From Maribacter caenipelagi (GTDB taxonomy: Bacteria; Bacteroidota; Bacteroidia; Flavobacteriales; Flavobacteriaceae), in assembly GCF_004364175.1 (NCBI RefSeq), contig NZ_SNZW01000013.1, positions 484,629-548,628 on the forward strand: DNA of 64,000 nucleotides, in the 5' to 3' direction. The notes below the pieces were generated by a model. That model saw nothing but the letters and a program-made list of their open reading frames with translations. It did not search any database and had not been told where the DNA came from. This document shows, in pieces, positions 11,538 to 21,242 of the stretch. The stretch's first letter is position 1. The number at the start of each line of letters is the position of its first letter. The position numbers and the translations under genes are program-made.

Positions 11538-12626
11538 ATGTCAGAAGAAAGATTGATGTCAAAGAAAAAACCTGCTTATCCTGTAAGTGAGGCTTTAGAT
11601 GGCTATTTAGAACACTATAGCAGAAAGATTGAAATACCCATTTTCTACGACGATTTACTTCGTTTTTCTGGGTCAGTTGTAGTGTACGATAAAAATGATG
11701 AAGATACCCTTTGGGTACGTGCGTATTATTCAGAATTCGATAGGCAAGAAATAGATGATAGTTTAAAGAAAGTTTATTCTATTTTACATTCTGATGGAAG
11801 CGATAATATTCATCAATATTTGAATGTTGATGCTGTTGATTTCTGTACGTTCGGTAATTCTAAGCCTTTTAGAATTAAGATAAGAAATATTTTGAATGAT
11901 AATTTTACCTATTTCTACATAAAAAAAACGGATGCATCTCGTATTTATGGCTTAGAATTGGAGCATATGCTTTCGCCATACAACCTAAACTTTTTGGTGT
12001 ATAAAGACACCTTGATCGAAGAGCATATTGCAGGTATACCTGGTGATGAATTTATCAAGCATAATTTGCCGCAATGTACACCACGTGAAAAAGCACAATT
12101 GGCAAAAGAATTCGTAAAATTCAATGAACGTTGTATGATCCGCTTGTTGGGAGATATGCGCTCATATAATTATGTGATAGTACCTACACATGATTTTGAC
12201 CACGTGGTGTATAAAATACGTGCCATCGATTTTGATCAGCAATGTTTTGAAGGGAAATTGAAAGTTTACAGACCTCAATTTTTTAAGGAAAATTACCAAA
12301 TGGTAGAATTGGTTCGAAAAAAACTAACCCATGATTCTGTTGATCAATATAAATTAGAAGAACGTTCGATGGTCGCCAAGAGAATTCTAAGTTCTGGAAA
12401 CAGAATTAAAAAATTACGAGCTATCTGTAAAACCGATGAAATTTCTACACCAGAAAATATTGCGATGCTAAGAGAACAGATTGAAGTTCTTACGATGGAT
12501 ATGGACTTTCAGACCTGTAAAACTATGGGCGAAGTACTAGATCTAGCGCTTAATTTTGTTCGTAGAAATTATGAAGATGTAAGTGTTAAACAAATCATAG
12601 AACACAATATTAAAATCAATAACTAA
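11538..12626 (+). CDS. Conserved hypothetical protein with kinase-like motifs
   Basis: A 362-aa soluble protein with no signal peptide or membrane segment; I do not recognise a named family. In the middle, GDMRSYNYVIV is followed after about 20 residues by IRAIDFDQ. This spacing resembles the catalytic loop (D-x4-N) and metal-binding D-F-D of aminoglycoside-phosphotransferase/HipA-like kinases. No clear ATP-binding lysine or glycine loop is obvious in the N-terminal half, so the similarity is an inference. It is transcribed divergently from the giant adhesin gene across 162 bp and ends at a strong bidirectional terminator, so it is probably a single-gene unit. Confidence 0.75.
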   Translation: MSEERLMSKKKPAYPVSEALDGYLEHYSRKIEIPIFYDDLLRFSGSVVVYDKNDEDTLWVRAYYSEFDRQEIDDSLKKVYSILHSDGSDNIHQYLNVDAVDFCTFGNSKPFRIKIRNILNDNFTYFYIKKTDASRIYGLELEHMLSPYNLNFLVYKDTLIEEHIAGIPGDEFIKHNLPQCTPREKAQLAKEFVKFNERCMIRLLGDMRSYNYVIVPTHDFDHVVYKIRAIDFDQQCFEGKLKVYRPQFFKENYQMVELVRKKLTHDSVDQYKLEERSMVAKRILSSGNRIKKLRAICKTDEISTPENIAMLREQIEVLTMDMDFQTCKTMGEVLDLALNFVRRNYEDVSVKQIIEHNIKINN

Positions 12627-12651
12627 AAGATATTCGAGTAGTCAGGTATTT

Positions 12652-12691
12652 AAAAAGCCCTCTATTATCTTAAGAAAATAGAGGGCTTTTT
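12652..12691. terminator. Bidirectional intrinsic terminator
   Basis: A perfect 15-bp inverted repeat (AAAAAGCCCTCTATT with its complement) around a 10-nt loop. It carries A and T tracts on the two sides and lies between two convergent genes, so it can stop transcription from both. Confidence 0.9.
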
Positions 12692-12723
12692 GCTTGTTAA
12701 GAGCTTAGCAAATTTAAGAAATT

Positions 12724-13782
12724 CTAACTCTTTTGTTCTTTGTTAAAGTATACCAAGTAGTAATACATTTGTCTTTCTTCATCCCAGCCTTTTTCTACAA
12801 ACTTCTCTGCAGACTCGGGGTTTATGAAGTCCATTTTAATCTGAATATTGGTATCTAAATTAATAACGTTCTTTATCTTTTTACGAGCATCTGAAACTGC
12901 CTTATTTGCAATATCAAATGTAGAAACATCTTCAATACTGAACTTCGGACCTTTTTCTGTCTTGTAGTGCTTAAACTCTGGTATCAACTCCGGATTTTCC
13001 ATTACTTCGTTCAAAAAAGTAGATTCTTCAAAAGAATCATTTTTTGCAAAATGGTTTACCGCACGGTTCATGAACAATACCTCTTGTTGTTTATCTTCTG
13101 CTGGTAATACAACATCTTTTGCGAAATTCTGACAAAATTTCAGATAGTTTTTAGTTTTGAAGTTGTCATCTGAAAGTGGGTCTACACCCAAGAAGTTTTC
13201 AATCCAATATTTAGTATCGTACTTATTACTATCGACAGAAAGTACCTTATACCCTTCTTCTTTATCAACATTGAAGATCAAACAACCCTTATCTAATTTA
13301 TTGATATTGATACCTTGTTGAATAACGATATCTAAATTGCTGTTTTTTTCTTCGAACTGAATAAAATCGTGTTTTAACTCACTCTTAAAAATACCAATCG
13401 CATCTACTTTTTTGTTATCTAAAAGTAATCCAGAAAGAAAAGTAACATATACTTCTCCACTTTTAATATGTGGGTGGTTAGATTGCTCAAATAATAAAGA
13501 GGCTACTTTTTTTGAATTTAAATGTGCTTTAGAAGGGTCTTCAAAAACTTCACTTACAATTTTATACAATTCGTTGAATTCAACATCAACTTCATTAGCT
13601 AATTTATAGTAGTTCTCTTCTTTTTCTCTAAAAGGTTTAAAAAAATATTCTTTTAGTAAACCAGTCGTTTCATCGTTAAGTCTAAAGGGCTCTTCTGATA
13701 GAAAAACACCTTCATTCTTATTCTTGTTACCAACTCTATGTATAGAAATACTTTCAATTTGGGTTGCATATAGGTTAATCAT
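12724..13782 (-). CDS. Nucleoid-associated protein (NdpA/NA37 family)
   Basis: 352 aa, soluble, of usual length for the NdpA/YejK family. The N-terminal opening (IESISIHRVGNKNKNEG), the LLFEQSNHPHIKSGEVYV segment and the C-terminal region ending in short basic strands fit the Bacteroidota branch. Family members bind the nucleoid; their exact role is not established. The gene ends at the shared terminator to its left and starts 55 bp from the stop of the next minus-strand gene, so both may be in one transcript. The assignment rests on overall sequence pattern, as no catalytic residues exist to check. Confidence 0.8.
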   Translation of the reverse strand: MINLYATQIESISIHRVGNKNKNEGVFLSEEPFRLNDETTGLLKEYFFKPFREKEENYYKLANEVDVEFNELYKIVSEVFEDPSKAHLNSKKVASLLFEQSNHPHIKSGEVYVTFLSGLLLDNKKVDAIGIFKSELKHDFIQFEEKNSNLDIVIQQGININKLDKGCLIFNVDKEEGYKVLSVDSNKYDTKYWIENFLGVDPLSDDNFKTKNYLKFCQNFAKDVVLPAEDKQQEVLFMNRAVNHFAKNDSFEESTFLNEVMENPELIPEFKHYKTEKGPKFSIEDVSTFDIANKAVSDARKKIKNVINLDTNIQIKMDFINPESAEKFVEKGWDEERQMYYYLVYFNKEQKS

Positions 13783-13836
13783 AAAATGTTCTAAATTAAA
13801 TGGTTAGTAAGCTAAAATGTGTTTTTTACTCAAAAT

Positions 13837-14334
13837 TTAGTTCCAATTTTCATCGAAATCTAAATCATCGTAATTATCAAAAGTATCATCAAAATCGAAG
13901 GCACTATTCTCCGCTTCAAAGTTTTTTTCAGGGGGAGTTTCTGGTAGCTCACCAAATGTAAAAAGTACGTTAGGGTAAGCACGACCATCTTCATTCTCTT
14001 GAATATCTGCAAGCTCAACGAAAAACGTCCACATGTTCATGAAGTCATAAACGTAGATTAGTTTAGGGTTGTTCTCGGTCATTATATCCTCTAAAAAGGT
14101 TTCGTTCATTAACCGTACATCAGAACCAGATTCGCTCATATCAAAAAGCGCAATCTCTTCGTCTTGTTTCCACTCTTCATCACATGTATAAAAAGAAGCC
14201 ATTTCATTACCTAAAAAACCAAATGCCTGAGTAATTGCATTATGAAATTCTTCTAACGAATTATGGGACTCAATCTCTAAATCTCTGAAAATATCTTCTT
14301 CAGCATCTAGAATTACACGAATTTTATAAATCAT
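13837..14334 (-). CDS. PRiA4b ORF-3-like protein
   Basis: 165 aa. The beginning (MIYKIRVILDAEEDIFRDLEIE) and the following ITQAFGFLGNEMASFYTCDEEW match the PRiA4b ORF-3/IS1096 TnpR-passenger-like fold, in which a domain of about 130 residues carries a YVYDF-like strand (here KLIYVYDFMNMW). The C-terminal 30 residues are very acidic (DFDDTFDNYDDLDFDEN) and probably disordered. Despite the family name there is no transposase or inverted repeat nearby, and in Flavobacteriaceae this is a chromosomal gene of unknown function. It follows the ctaA-like gene by 26 bp. Confidence 0.75.
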   Translation of the reverse strand: MIYKIRVILDAEEDIFRDLEIESHNSLEEFHNAITQAFGFLGNEMASFYTCDEEWKQDEEIALFDMSESGSDVRLMNETFLEDIMTENNPKLIYVYDFMNMWTFFVELADIQENEDGRAYPNVLFTFGELPETPPEKNFEAENSAFDFDDTFDNYDDLDFDENWN

Positions 14335-14360
14335 ACCTTAATTTTTGCGGGAGGGCAAAG

Positions 14361-15395
14361 TTACGAAGTTTTCGAGTCTTTTCTAGGCATTAATGCATCT
14401 AAAAGTATGTAGAATTGAACTCCGAATAGAATAGAGGCTATTACAAGATGTAACGGCTGACTAGCAAAAGGGAAATCTAAATAATTCATGGCAATACCCG
14501 TAAATACTTCAACTACTAGTAAAAACAAGACCCAGTAAATTTTAAAGTGCCCTAGATCTAACTTTGTAATTCTATATGCTAAGAAAACGTTTACTAAAAT
14601 GACAATGATAGAAAATGAACGGTGTATATAAAATAGTACTTCTGGATTTCTCAACCAATTATCTCTTGCATCATAGCCAAAAATGTCTATTTGCTCATCG
14701 ATAAATTGTCGTACTTGTGTACCCATAGCAATTTGAACAAGTGTCAATGCAATTGCTACAATGCTGATATTCAATACCAACTTATCGTATCTAATTCGTT
14801 TATTCTCTTCGTTTGCTAAATAGATAATATAAAGTAACATCGCTACAATTACCAATGCCATAAGCATATGAACGGTGATTTTAGCGGGTTCTAAAACGGA
14901 GTATACCACAGTTGCACCTAGCCAAGCTTGAAAGACCATGCCTACAACCACTAACCATGATATTATGGGTATCTGCTTTTTCCTCTTCCAAAATTTAATT
15001 GACATTATGGCCAAAAGTAAGGTGGCAAGACCTGCCAATGCTCCCAATAGCCTATTAATATATTCGATCCACGTGTGCCACGGATTAAATTCTGCATAGT
15101 CATGTTTGGTATACGCCTCCCAATTTCCTGAATTGAATGAATCTTTTGTAGTGAATGATTTTTTAGAAACCTGTAAAGTTTCGCCATAAATAATTACTTG
15201 ACCTTTTTCAAATAATCGATCTGGTTGCCATTGTATTTCTGTTACCTCTGTTGGTGGTATATAGTAACCAAAACACTTGGGCCAATCTGGGCAGCCCATT
15301 CCGCTACCTGTCATTCTAACAACAGCACCTGCGACAATCACTAAATAAACTAATACCAAAGATATTTTGGCAATTTTTCTAAATGTAATATCCAT
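14361..15395 (-). CDS. ctaA: Haem A synthase, COX15/CtaA family
   Basis: 344 aa with about eight membrane segments. It oxidises the C8 methyl of haem O to give haem A for aa3-type cytochrome oxidase. The first helix is followed by the family signature RMTGSGMGCPDWPKCFG (about residues 28-44). Conserved haem-ligand histidines are seen in KITVHMLMA, YIHRSFSI and QPLHLV. The long periplasmic loop between helix 1 and helix 2, about 75 residues, is typical of the Bacteroidota version. The gene starts 14 bp from the stop of the CCA-adding enzyme gene, so the two are probably cotranscribed, though the functions are unrelated. Confidence 0.95.
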   Translation of the reverse strand: MDITFRKIAKISLVLVYLVIVAGAVVRMTGSGMGCPDWPKCFGYYIPPTEVTEIQWQPDRLFEKGQVIIYGETLQVSKKSFTTKDSFNSGNWEAYTKHDYAEFNPWHTWIEYINRLLGALAGLATLLLAIMSIKFWKRKKQIPIISWLVVVGMVFQAWLGATVVYSVLEPAKITVHMLMALVIVAMLLYIIYLANEENKRIRYDKLVLNISIVAIALTLVQIAMGTQVRQFIDEQIDIFGYDARDNWLRNPEVLFYIHRSFSIIVILVNVFLAYRITKLDLGHFKIYWVLFLLVVEVFTGIAMNYLDFPFASQPLHLVIASILFGVQFYILLDALMPRKDSKTS

Positions 15396-15409
15396 AAATC
15401 ATATCGATT

Positions 15410-16834
15410 CTATTTTGTACTCTGTAAACCTAATTCAGCACCTTTAAGATACATAAATTTCTGTGCCGCTTTATATTCATTTGGTATTTCTCCTTCTAAA
15501 ATCGCTTCTTTAATTGCTTCTTTTATAATTCCAATTTCCTTCGACGGTTTTAATGAAAAAGTTTCCATTATTTCTTCTCCACTAATTGGTGGTTGAAAGT
15601 TTCTAATATGATCTCGAGCTTCTACTTCTTCAATCTTTTGACGAACAATTTTAAAATTTTGATGGTATTTACGTTGCTTCTTCGGATTTTTAGTAGTGAT
15701 ATCTGCCTCGCACAAAGTCATTAAATCTTCTACGTTGTCACCAGCGTCAAAAATCAATCTACGTACGGCAGAATCCGTCACATAATCTTCAGATAATATA
15801 ATTGGTCTTGAACTCATTAATACCATCTTTTGAACAAATTTCATCTTCTCGTTCAATGGCATACGCAAGCGCTTGAATAATTTAAAGACCATTTTGGACC
15901 CTACGAATTCATGCCCGTGAAATGTCCAGCCAATTTTTTTATGGAACCTTTTAGTAGGTGCTTTACCTATATCATGTAATAGGGCTGCCCAACGTAACCA
16001 TAAGTCATCCGTGGCTTCAGAAATATTGTCTACAACTTCTAGCGTATGCCAAAAATTGTCTTTATGTTTTTGCCCCTCTATTTCTTCAATACCTTGTAAC
16101 GCGGTAAGTTCTGGTAGAATTAATTCTAACAATTCTGTTTTATGCAGTAAAGAAAATCCTAAAGAAGGCTTTTTACACAACATGATTTTATGAAGCTCGT
16201 CTAAAATCCGTTCATTAGAAACAATTTTTAGGCGGTCTTTATTTTCGGTAAGAGCCTGTAATGAGGGTAGTGCTATCTGAAAATCTAATTGGGTAGCAAA
16301 ACGTATTGCCCGCATCATGCGCAAAGGGTCATCTGAATAGGTAATACCTGGCTCTAGGGGAGTTTTGATTATCTTATTCTCTAAGTCGGCAATACCGCCA
16401 AAAGGGTCAAGTAGCTCTCCGTAGTTCGATTTGTTCAATGAAAGAGCCAAAGCATTAATAGTGAAATCTCTTCTTTTCTGATCGTCCTCTAAAGTGCCAT
16501 CTTCGACAATAGGTTTTCGACTATCGCGTTGATAACTTTCTTTACGTGCACCAACAAATTCAAGTTCAATACCATCACTTTTGATCATGGCGGTACCAAA
16601 ATTCTTAAAGACCGATACCTGGGGTTTGCCTTCTAATTTAGAAGCAACTTTTTCGGCTAGCTTAATACCGCTGCCAATGGCAACAACATCTATATCTTTA
16701 GGTATGTTACGTTTTAAAAAATAGTCTCTTACAAAACCTCCAATAACATAACATTCTACAGAAAGTTCTTCTGCAGCTTCTGAAATAATCTTGAAAATTG
16801 GGTTGTTTAAAGCGTCTGTATAGCTCTCTTGCAT
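15410..16834 (-). CDS. cca: CCA tRNA nucleotidyltransferase with HD domain
   Basis: 474 aa. It adds or repairs the 3' CCA end of tRNAs. The class II polymerase-beta-like head has GGFVRD at residues 32-37 and the metal-binding DID at 47-49, then [11 protein letters not shown], the [15 protein letters not shown] neck motif, and an HD phosphohydrolase motif ([10 protein letters not shown]) near residue 288 with a following HGHEFVG. This head-neck-HD order is the usual Bacteroidota arrangement. The start codon lies 4 bp from the stop of the tsaC-like gene, so two tRNA-maturation genes form one unit. Confidence 0.95.
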   Translation of the reverse strand: MQESYTDALNNPIFKIISEAAEELSVECYVIGGFVRDYFLKRNIPKDIDVVAIGSGIKLAEKVASKLEGKPQVSVFKNFGTAMIKSDGIELEFVGARKESYQRDSRKPIVEDGTLEDDQKRRDFTINALALSLNKSNYGELLDPFGGIADLENKIIKTPLEPGITYSDDPLRMMRAIRFATQLDFQIALPSLQALTENKDRLKIVSNERILDELHKIMLCKKPSLGFSLLHKTELLELILPELTALQGIEEIEGQKHKDNFWHTLEVVDNISEATDDLWLRWAALLHDIGKAPTKRFHKKIGWTFHGHEFVGSKMVFKLFKRLRMPLNEKMKFVQKMVLMSSRPIILSEDYVTDSAVRRLIFDAGDNVEDLMTLCEADITTKNPKKQRKYHQNFKIVRQKIEEVEARDHIRNFQPPISGEEIMETFSLKPSKEIGIIKEAIKEAILEGEIPNEYKAAQKFMYLKGAELGLQSTK

Positions 16835-16838
16835 GTTC

Positions 16839-17399
16839 TTAATCTCGAATAATCTTCACCGTACCATCATTAGCAAGTCTAATAATTGACGAGGCAGAGT
16901 TATTCTGTTTCTCACGATGCAAATTTACCACATAGTCTACACCTTTTAAAATGGCTGAATCTATATTTTGGAAAGATTTTGGAGTACTTTGTCCAGATAC
17001 GTTGGCAGAAGTAGATACAATTGGCTTTTTGAATTTACCGATCAAGTATTTGCAAAACTTATCTGATGCTACTCTAATAGCTAAGGTATCGTCCTCTGCT
17101 ATTAAGTTTTTTGCCACACCTCGGGGTTTGTCGAATATTATGGTCGTCGGCTTTGTAGAAAGGTCAATAATGTCATACGCGAGATCAGATACCTTTTCAA
17201 CATGCTTTTCGAGCATGGCATCATTGGCAACTAAACATATCATTGCCTTACTATCATCGCGCTGTTTTAATTTATATACCTTTTCTACAGCTTTTTCATT
17301 TGTAGCATCACAACCAATGCCCCAAACTGTATCGGTAGGATAGAGTATGAGTCCGCCATTTTCTAAAACTTCTATGCATTTGTTGATTTCCTCTGTCAT
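16839..17399 (-). CDS. tsaC: L-threonylcarbamoyladenylate synthase (Sua5/YrdC family)
   Basis: 186 aa, the short YrdC-only form. It makes threonylcarbamoyl-AMP from threonine, bicarbonate and ATP for the t6A37 modification of tRNA. The motifs [16 protein letters not shown] near residue 19, [11 protein letters not shown], and [12 protein letters not shown] in the second half are the YrdC substrate-binding elements. It lies between a glycosyltransferase gene (17 bp upstream) and the CCA enzyme gene (4 bp downstream) on the same strand. Confidence 0.93.
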   Translation of the reverse strand: MTEEINKCIEVLENGGLILYPTDTVWGIGCDATNEKAVEKVYKLKQRDDSKAMICLVANDAMLEKHVEKVSDLAYDIIDLSTKPTTIIFDKPRGVAKNLIAEDDTLAIRVASDKFCKYLIGKFKKPIVSTSANVSGQSTPKSFQNIDSAILKGVDYVVNLHREKQNNSASSIIRLANDGTVKIIRD

Positions 17400-17415
17400 T
17401 TGTATTTTGCTTGTA

Positions 17416-18246
17416 TTATAGAAAATTTTCTGGAGTAATGTTAAAGTAGTTAGTTATCGCCATCCATTGGGTCCTGTTCTTATCGTTTCCAATATTCGTC
17501 TTTTTGAGCGATTGTTTTTGTGATCCAATGATGGGTATAGGTGTTTTGGCCTTATTCTTGGCTTGAACAGATATTGTTCCTTCTAAAAAAGCCATTACTT
17601 TAAACCAAAGGTCATCTGCTTTTGGTGCCAATTCTAAAAACAAAGTTGAATCGGTTACCTTTTTAGAAAGGCTTTTGGGTGGATACAAAACCCCTTCAGC
17701 ACCAATAGGTATCACAGCAGATGTATTTAACCTTAATCCTTTACTAAAAGTCCAACTTTTGTACGGTTGTAATTCTCCAACATTATTATAAGTTATATAT
17801 CTAGTCTGATTAGCTATAATTTTATATGGATGTGATTGATGTTCTTCAAATAATAATTTAAGCCAATTAGTTCTATATATCATATCATCATCACAAGTGA
17901 CGATAATATCATTTGGGAATAATTCTAGACTGTGAATAAGCTTTCTATGAGAACAAGTCAAATCTGAATACATGATTTCAAATAAACTACTTTCTAAAGT
18001 TGCCAGTTTTTTTGGTATTTCATTTTTCAAGGAATGATTTAACCATAAAATAATTTTTTTTGGTCTTACATCTTGATTTAAAAGACTTCGTATAGTTAAA
18101 TGAAGTGTGCCTAACCTTGAGGGAATGGAGGTTAAAGAGACTATTACCGGTATTTCCTCCTTTGGTTCAGATACCATATTATTAGAAGAAAGAGCTAATA
18201 GTCTAGCTGAATTGTAAATTGATACAGGTATTTCTTTTAACTTCAT
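17416..18246 (-). CDS. Glycosyltransferase-like protein (GT-A fold)
   Basis: 276 aa, with no clear membrane segment. The opening strand PVIVSLTSIPSRLGTLHLTI (residues 33-52), then PKKIILWLN, and an acidic CDDD motif at 118-121 (metal/nucleotide-sugar binding) give a GT-A type fold. The acceptor and sugar are unknown. It starts divergently from another GT2 gene, with 98 bp between the start codons, and is followed after 17 bp by the tsaC-like gene. Three glycosyltransferases in 2.5 kb suggest surface-glycan or lipopolysaccharide-core assembly. Confidence 0.75.
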   Translation of the reverse strand: MKLKEIPVSIYNSARLLALSSNNMVSEPKEEIPVIVSLTSIPSRLGTLHLTIRSLLNQDVRPKKIILWLNHSLKNEIPKKLATLESSLFEIMYSDLTCSHRKLIHSLELFPNDIIVTCDDDMIYRTNWLKLLFEEHQSHPYKIIANQTRYITYNNVGELQPYKSWTFSKGLRLNTSAVIPIGAEGVLYPPKSLSKKVTDSTLFLELAPKADDLWFKVMAFLEGTISVQAKNKAKTPIPIIGSQKQSLKKTNIGNDKNRTQWMAITNYFNITPENFL

Positions 18247-18317
18247 TTTACAATGCTGTAATTTGCCACTTTATTAAGAGACAGTCTTTTCTAGCTCAAA
18301 GATAGATAAGAGTTTTA

Positions 18318-18325
18318 TATTTTTG
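18318..18325 (+). promoter_or_regulatory. Candidate -7 box (TATTTTTG)
   Basis: Matches the TAnnTTTG -7 element of Bacteroidota primary-sigma promoters, 19 nt before the ATG at 18345. No clear TTG -33 element is seen at the right spacing, so this is tentative. Confidence 0.3.
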
Positions 18326-18344
18326 CAGTAATTTGAAACCTAGC

Positions 18345-19163
18345 ATGGAGATTCCTAAAATAAGTATCATAGTAAGTACATATAATGCCGAAGAGTGGTT
18401 AAAGAAGGTACTTTGGGGCTTTGAGCAACAAATTTTCAAAGACTTTGAAGTTGTTATCGCCGATGACGGATCGAAGGCACCTACTAAAGAATTATTGGCT
18501 GAGATGGCCGAAAAGGTTCATTACCCAATAGTGCATGTTTGGCAAGAAGATGATGGATTTCAAAAATCTCGCATACTTAATAAAGCGGTTACCGCTTGTT
18601 CTGCAGATTATATTATCATGACCGATGGTGATTGTATACCTAGAGAAGATTTTGTTCAAGTACACTATATCAATAAACAACCAGGTTATTTTATATCTGG
18701 CGGTTATTATATGCTACCCATGAATATTTCTAAATTGATAACCCTAGATGATATTGAAAAACAACGTTGTTTCAATATTCAGTGGTTAAAGGAAAAGGGA
18801 ATACCGCAAACCTTTAAGAACAATAAGTTAACTGCACGTGGTATTATTTCTAAAGTATTGAACTGGGTTACTCCAACAAATGCAAGTTGGAACGGACATA
18901 ACTCTTCTGGGTGGAAAAAAGATATTGAAAATGTAAACGGATTTGATGAACGCATGCAATATGGCGGTCAAGATAGAGAGCTTGGGGAACGTTTGTTTAA
19001 TTTTGGTTTGAAATCTAAACAGTTAAGGTATAGTGCAGTCTGTGTGCATTTAGACCATAAAAGAGGGTATAAAACACCTGAATCTATTGCAAAAAATGTA
19101 GGTATAAGAAATGCGACTAAAAAGGAAAAAAGCGTGTGGACGTTCTACGGCATTACTAAGTAA
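18345..19163 (+). CDS. Family 2 glycosyltransferase with GT7-like C-terminal part
   Basis: 272 aa from the ATG at 18345; an in-frame TTG at 18333 would add four residues, but the ATG puts the usual short lead (MEIPKISIIVSTYNA) at the front. It has the GT2 signature: ISIIVSTYN, VIADDGSK, and a DxD-type MTDGDCIP. The C-terminal third has NGFDERMQYGGQDRELGERL, the GT7C-like acceptor region found in galactosyl- and chondroitin-type transferases. Substrate unknown. Its 3' end overlaps by 19 bp the 3' end of a convergent GT2 gene. Confidence 0.85.
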   Translation: MEIPKISIIVSTYNAEEWLKKVLWGFEQQIFKDFEVVIADDGSKAPTKELLAEMAEKVHYPIVHVWQEDDGFQKSRILNKAVTACSADYIIMTDGDCIPREDFVQVHYINKQPGYFISGGYYMLPMNISKLITLDDIEKQRCFNIQWLKEKGIPQTFKNNKLTARGIISKVLNWVTPTNASWNGHNSSGWKKDIENVNGFDERMQYGGQDRELGERLFNFGLKSKQLRYSAVCVHLDHKRGYKTPESIAKNVGIRNATKKEKSVWTFYGITK

Positions 19164-19939
19164 TACGCTAACTCATTTTTTTGCTCCAATCTTTTTAGTT
19201 CATTATAACGTTCTAAAACGCCCAATGAATTTAAATAACAGATTGTGAAACCTTTTTTACCGTCAAGTATACCAAGACGTAAAATGTAGTGATTAAAAAA
19301 TTTCCAGCTGGTTTTTAAAAGCATCATTGCATAGCTAAATTTCTTTTCTTTATAAAAAGATTCAATAGCCTTTAAACGACCATATTTTAGCATTTTACCT
19401 TTGTAATCTTCGTAATTCTTGTAACAGTAGTGGGTCAGTTTTTCATTTAAAATTCCAGAAGTACCATCAACGTCTAATGTTTCATGAACTATTTTACAAT
19501 CGGAAAAAGCAGCTTTACTTTTTCTAAAAAGTCTGTAGTTTTTATCTGTTTGCCATCCGCTGAAATTCAATTTTTCATTTTTGAACATGAATTGTCTGTA
19601 AAACCAGAAAGCGGCAATTTCAGTGTCGCTTGAAATGGTTTCCGTAATTTCATTTTGTAAAGTATCAGAAACAATTTCGTCAGCATCTAAAAATAGAACC
19701 CAATCATTTTTAGCTTGTTTTAAGGCAAAAGATTTTTGAGCGGTAAAATTTTCGAACGGATTTTGAATGACTTTTACCTTAGGGTGGTCCTTTAAATATT
19801 CATAAGTTCCGTCAGTACTGAAAGAATCAACTACAATAATTTCATCGGCAAAAGAAACTGAATCAATACACTTTTCAATGTACCCAATTTCGTTATACGT
19901 AATTACTAATGCGGTAAGTTGTTCTTTTTTGGTAATCAT
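19145..19939 (-). CDS. Family 2 glycosyltransferase (WaaE/KdtX-like)
   Basis: 264 aa from ATG at 19939; a TTG at 19948 is possible but less likely. The motifs ALVITYNEIGYIEKCIDSV, EIIVVDSFSTDGTYEYL, NDWVLFLDADE and a later HYCYKNYEDYKGKMLKYG region match the WaaE/KdtX-like branch of GT2 enzymes, which add sugars such as heptose or glucose to the lipopolysaccharide core. The sugar used here cannot be told. No transmembrane segment is evident. It is convergent with, and overlaps, the GT2 gene before it. Confidence 0.85.
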   Translation of the reverse strand: MITKKEQLTALVITYNEIGYIEKCIDSVSFADEIIVVDSFSTDGTYEYLKDHPKVKVIQNPFENFTAQKSFALKQAKNDWVLFLDADEIVSDTLQNEITETISSDTEIAAFWFYRQFMFKNEKLNFSGWQTDKNYRLFRKSKAAFSDCKIVHETLDVDGTSGILNEKLTHYCYKNYEDYKGKMLKYGRLKAIESFYKEKKFSYAMMLLKTSWKFFNHYILRLGILDGKKGFTICYLNSLGVLERYNELKRLEQKNELAYYLVMP

Positions 19940-20327
19940 ACAATCCAATTTGATAGGTTTGCTCTAATCGGAGCGAACAAAGTTATAACAAAAAAAGGAT
20001 TAAAAAATTGTGTTAAGAAGTAAATTCTTACATAACTGAAATCCAATTGTGTAGCTCTGTTGAATTTATAAGAGGGTGTATTTTGGAATGGTTGCGTTTA
20101 ATTATCAAAAAGTTTTTTAGTATTTGCTAACTCATTATTTTAGATTTTGTGCAGATTATAATACAACTATCCTATAAGCATGTAGCTCAAAATAATTAAG
20201 TTCCTGAAATCCTTTTTGTTATATAAATAATCCGCACAAAATTTAAATCATTTTGTACGGATTAACTGTTGTTATCTAGAAAAGACTATTATTTGATGGT
20301 ATTTTTTTAATAAAATGCGTTCAAAAA
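19940..20327. other. Intergenic region without a gene
   Basis: This 388-bp AT-rich stretch lies between a GT2 gene start and the dapD stop. No reading frame with coding character is seen on either strand. Apart from the hairpin at 20229-20263 I see no structured element. Confidence 0.6.
20229..20263 (-). terminator. Hairpin downstream of dapD, probable terminator
   Basis: A 14-bp inverted repeat (AATCCGCACAAAAT with one mismatch to its partner) and a 7-nt loop, 65 bp past the dapD stop. It lacks a long T tract, so it could instead be a protein-binding palindrome. Confidence 0.45.
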
Positions 20328-21149
20328 TTAAACCGCTACATCATACTCTCTAAGTGCATCGTTCAATGATGTCTTTTTGTTCGTGCTTTCTTTTCTTTTT
20401 CCAATAATTAATGCACAAGGTACTTGAAATTCACCTGCAGGAAATTTTTTGGTATAGCTACCCGGTATCACTACTGAACGGGCAGGTACAACACCTTTGG
20501 TTTCTACGGGATTTTCACCTGTAACATCAATTATCTTCGTGCTCATTGTTAAAACAACATTTGCGCCTAATACAGCTTCTTTCTCAACTCTAACACCTTC
20601 AACAACAATACAACGAGAGCCAATAAATGCACCGTCTTCTATAATTACCGGTGAGGCTTGTAACGGCTCAAGAACACCACCGATACCGACACCACCACTT
20701 AAGTGTACATTTTTGCCAATTTGTGCACAACTACCAACTGTTGCCCAGGTATCTACCATAGTACCCTCGTCTACATAGGCACCGATATTTACATAACTAG
20801 GCATTAGAATAGTACCAGATGAAATGTATGCTCCATGTCTTGCAACGGCATTTGGTACCACACGAATTCCTTTTTCTTTATAACCTCTTTTTAAAGGCAT
20901 TTTGTCGTGGTATTCAAAAATACCAGCTTCTAAGGTTTCCATTTTTTGAATAGGGAAATACATTACTACCGCTTTCTTTACCCATTCGTTAATCTGCCAT
21001 CCGTCTTCTGTTGGCTCGGCGCATCTTAATTTTCCTATATCTAAAAGGTTAATTACCTCTCTTATGCTGTCTTGGGTTGCAGATTCCTTTAGAAGGTCTC
21101 TATTGTCCCATACTTTTTCTATTTGTGCTTGTAATTCTGTCATTTTCAT
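20328..21149 (-). CDS. dapD: 2,3,4,5-tetrahydropyridine-2,6-dicarboxylate N-succinyltransferase
   Basis: 273 aa, the normal length. It succinylates tetrahydrodipicolinate in the lysine/meso-diaminopimelate pathway, supplying peptidoglycan. The C-terminal two thirds is a left-handed beta-helix of hexapeptide repeats (VNIGAYVDEGTMVDTWATVG, then CAQIGKNVHLSGGVGIGGVL), and PLQASPVIIEDGAFIGSRC is a strongly conserved DapD segment. ATG codons at 21149 and 21143 both fit the start; the first is used here. It is divergent from ruvX and alone on its strand. Confidence 0.96.
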   Translation of the reverse strand: MKMTELQAQIEKVWDNRDLLKESATQDSIREVINLLDIGKLRCAEPTEDGWQINEWVKKAVVMYFPIQKMETLEAGIFEYHDKMPLKRGYKEKGIRVVPNAVARHGAYISSGTILMPSYVNIGAYVDEGTMVDTWATVGSCAQIGKNVHLSGGVGIGGVLEPLQASPVIIEDGAFIGSRCIVVEGVRVEKEAVLGANVVLTMSTKIIDVTGENPVETKGVVPARSVVIPGSYTKKFPAGEFQVPCALIIGKRKESTNKKTSLNDALREYDVAV

Positions 21150-21221
21150 AAAATTTTCTCAAATATAAGTTGAAGTACAGTAATTCCCCATGCGCAAGGA
21201 CACATATAACAAATTATCCTT

Positions 21222-21229
21222 TATTTTTG
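21222..21229 (+). promoter_or_regulatory. Candidate -7 box for ruvX (TATTTTTG)
   Basis: Matches TAnnTTTG, 13 nt before the TTG start codon of ruvX. This implies a very short 5' leader. No TTG -33 element is visible at the expected distance. Confidence 0.3.
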
Positions 21230-21242
21230 CCAAAAATTAAGT

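Noticed and set aside
13837..14334. Mobile-element passenger gene, by the name of its family
   Set aside because: Only the family name suggests this; no transposase or repeats flank it, and it sits in a housekeeping run.
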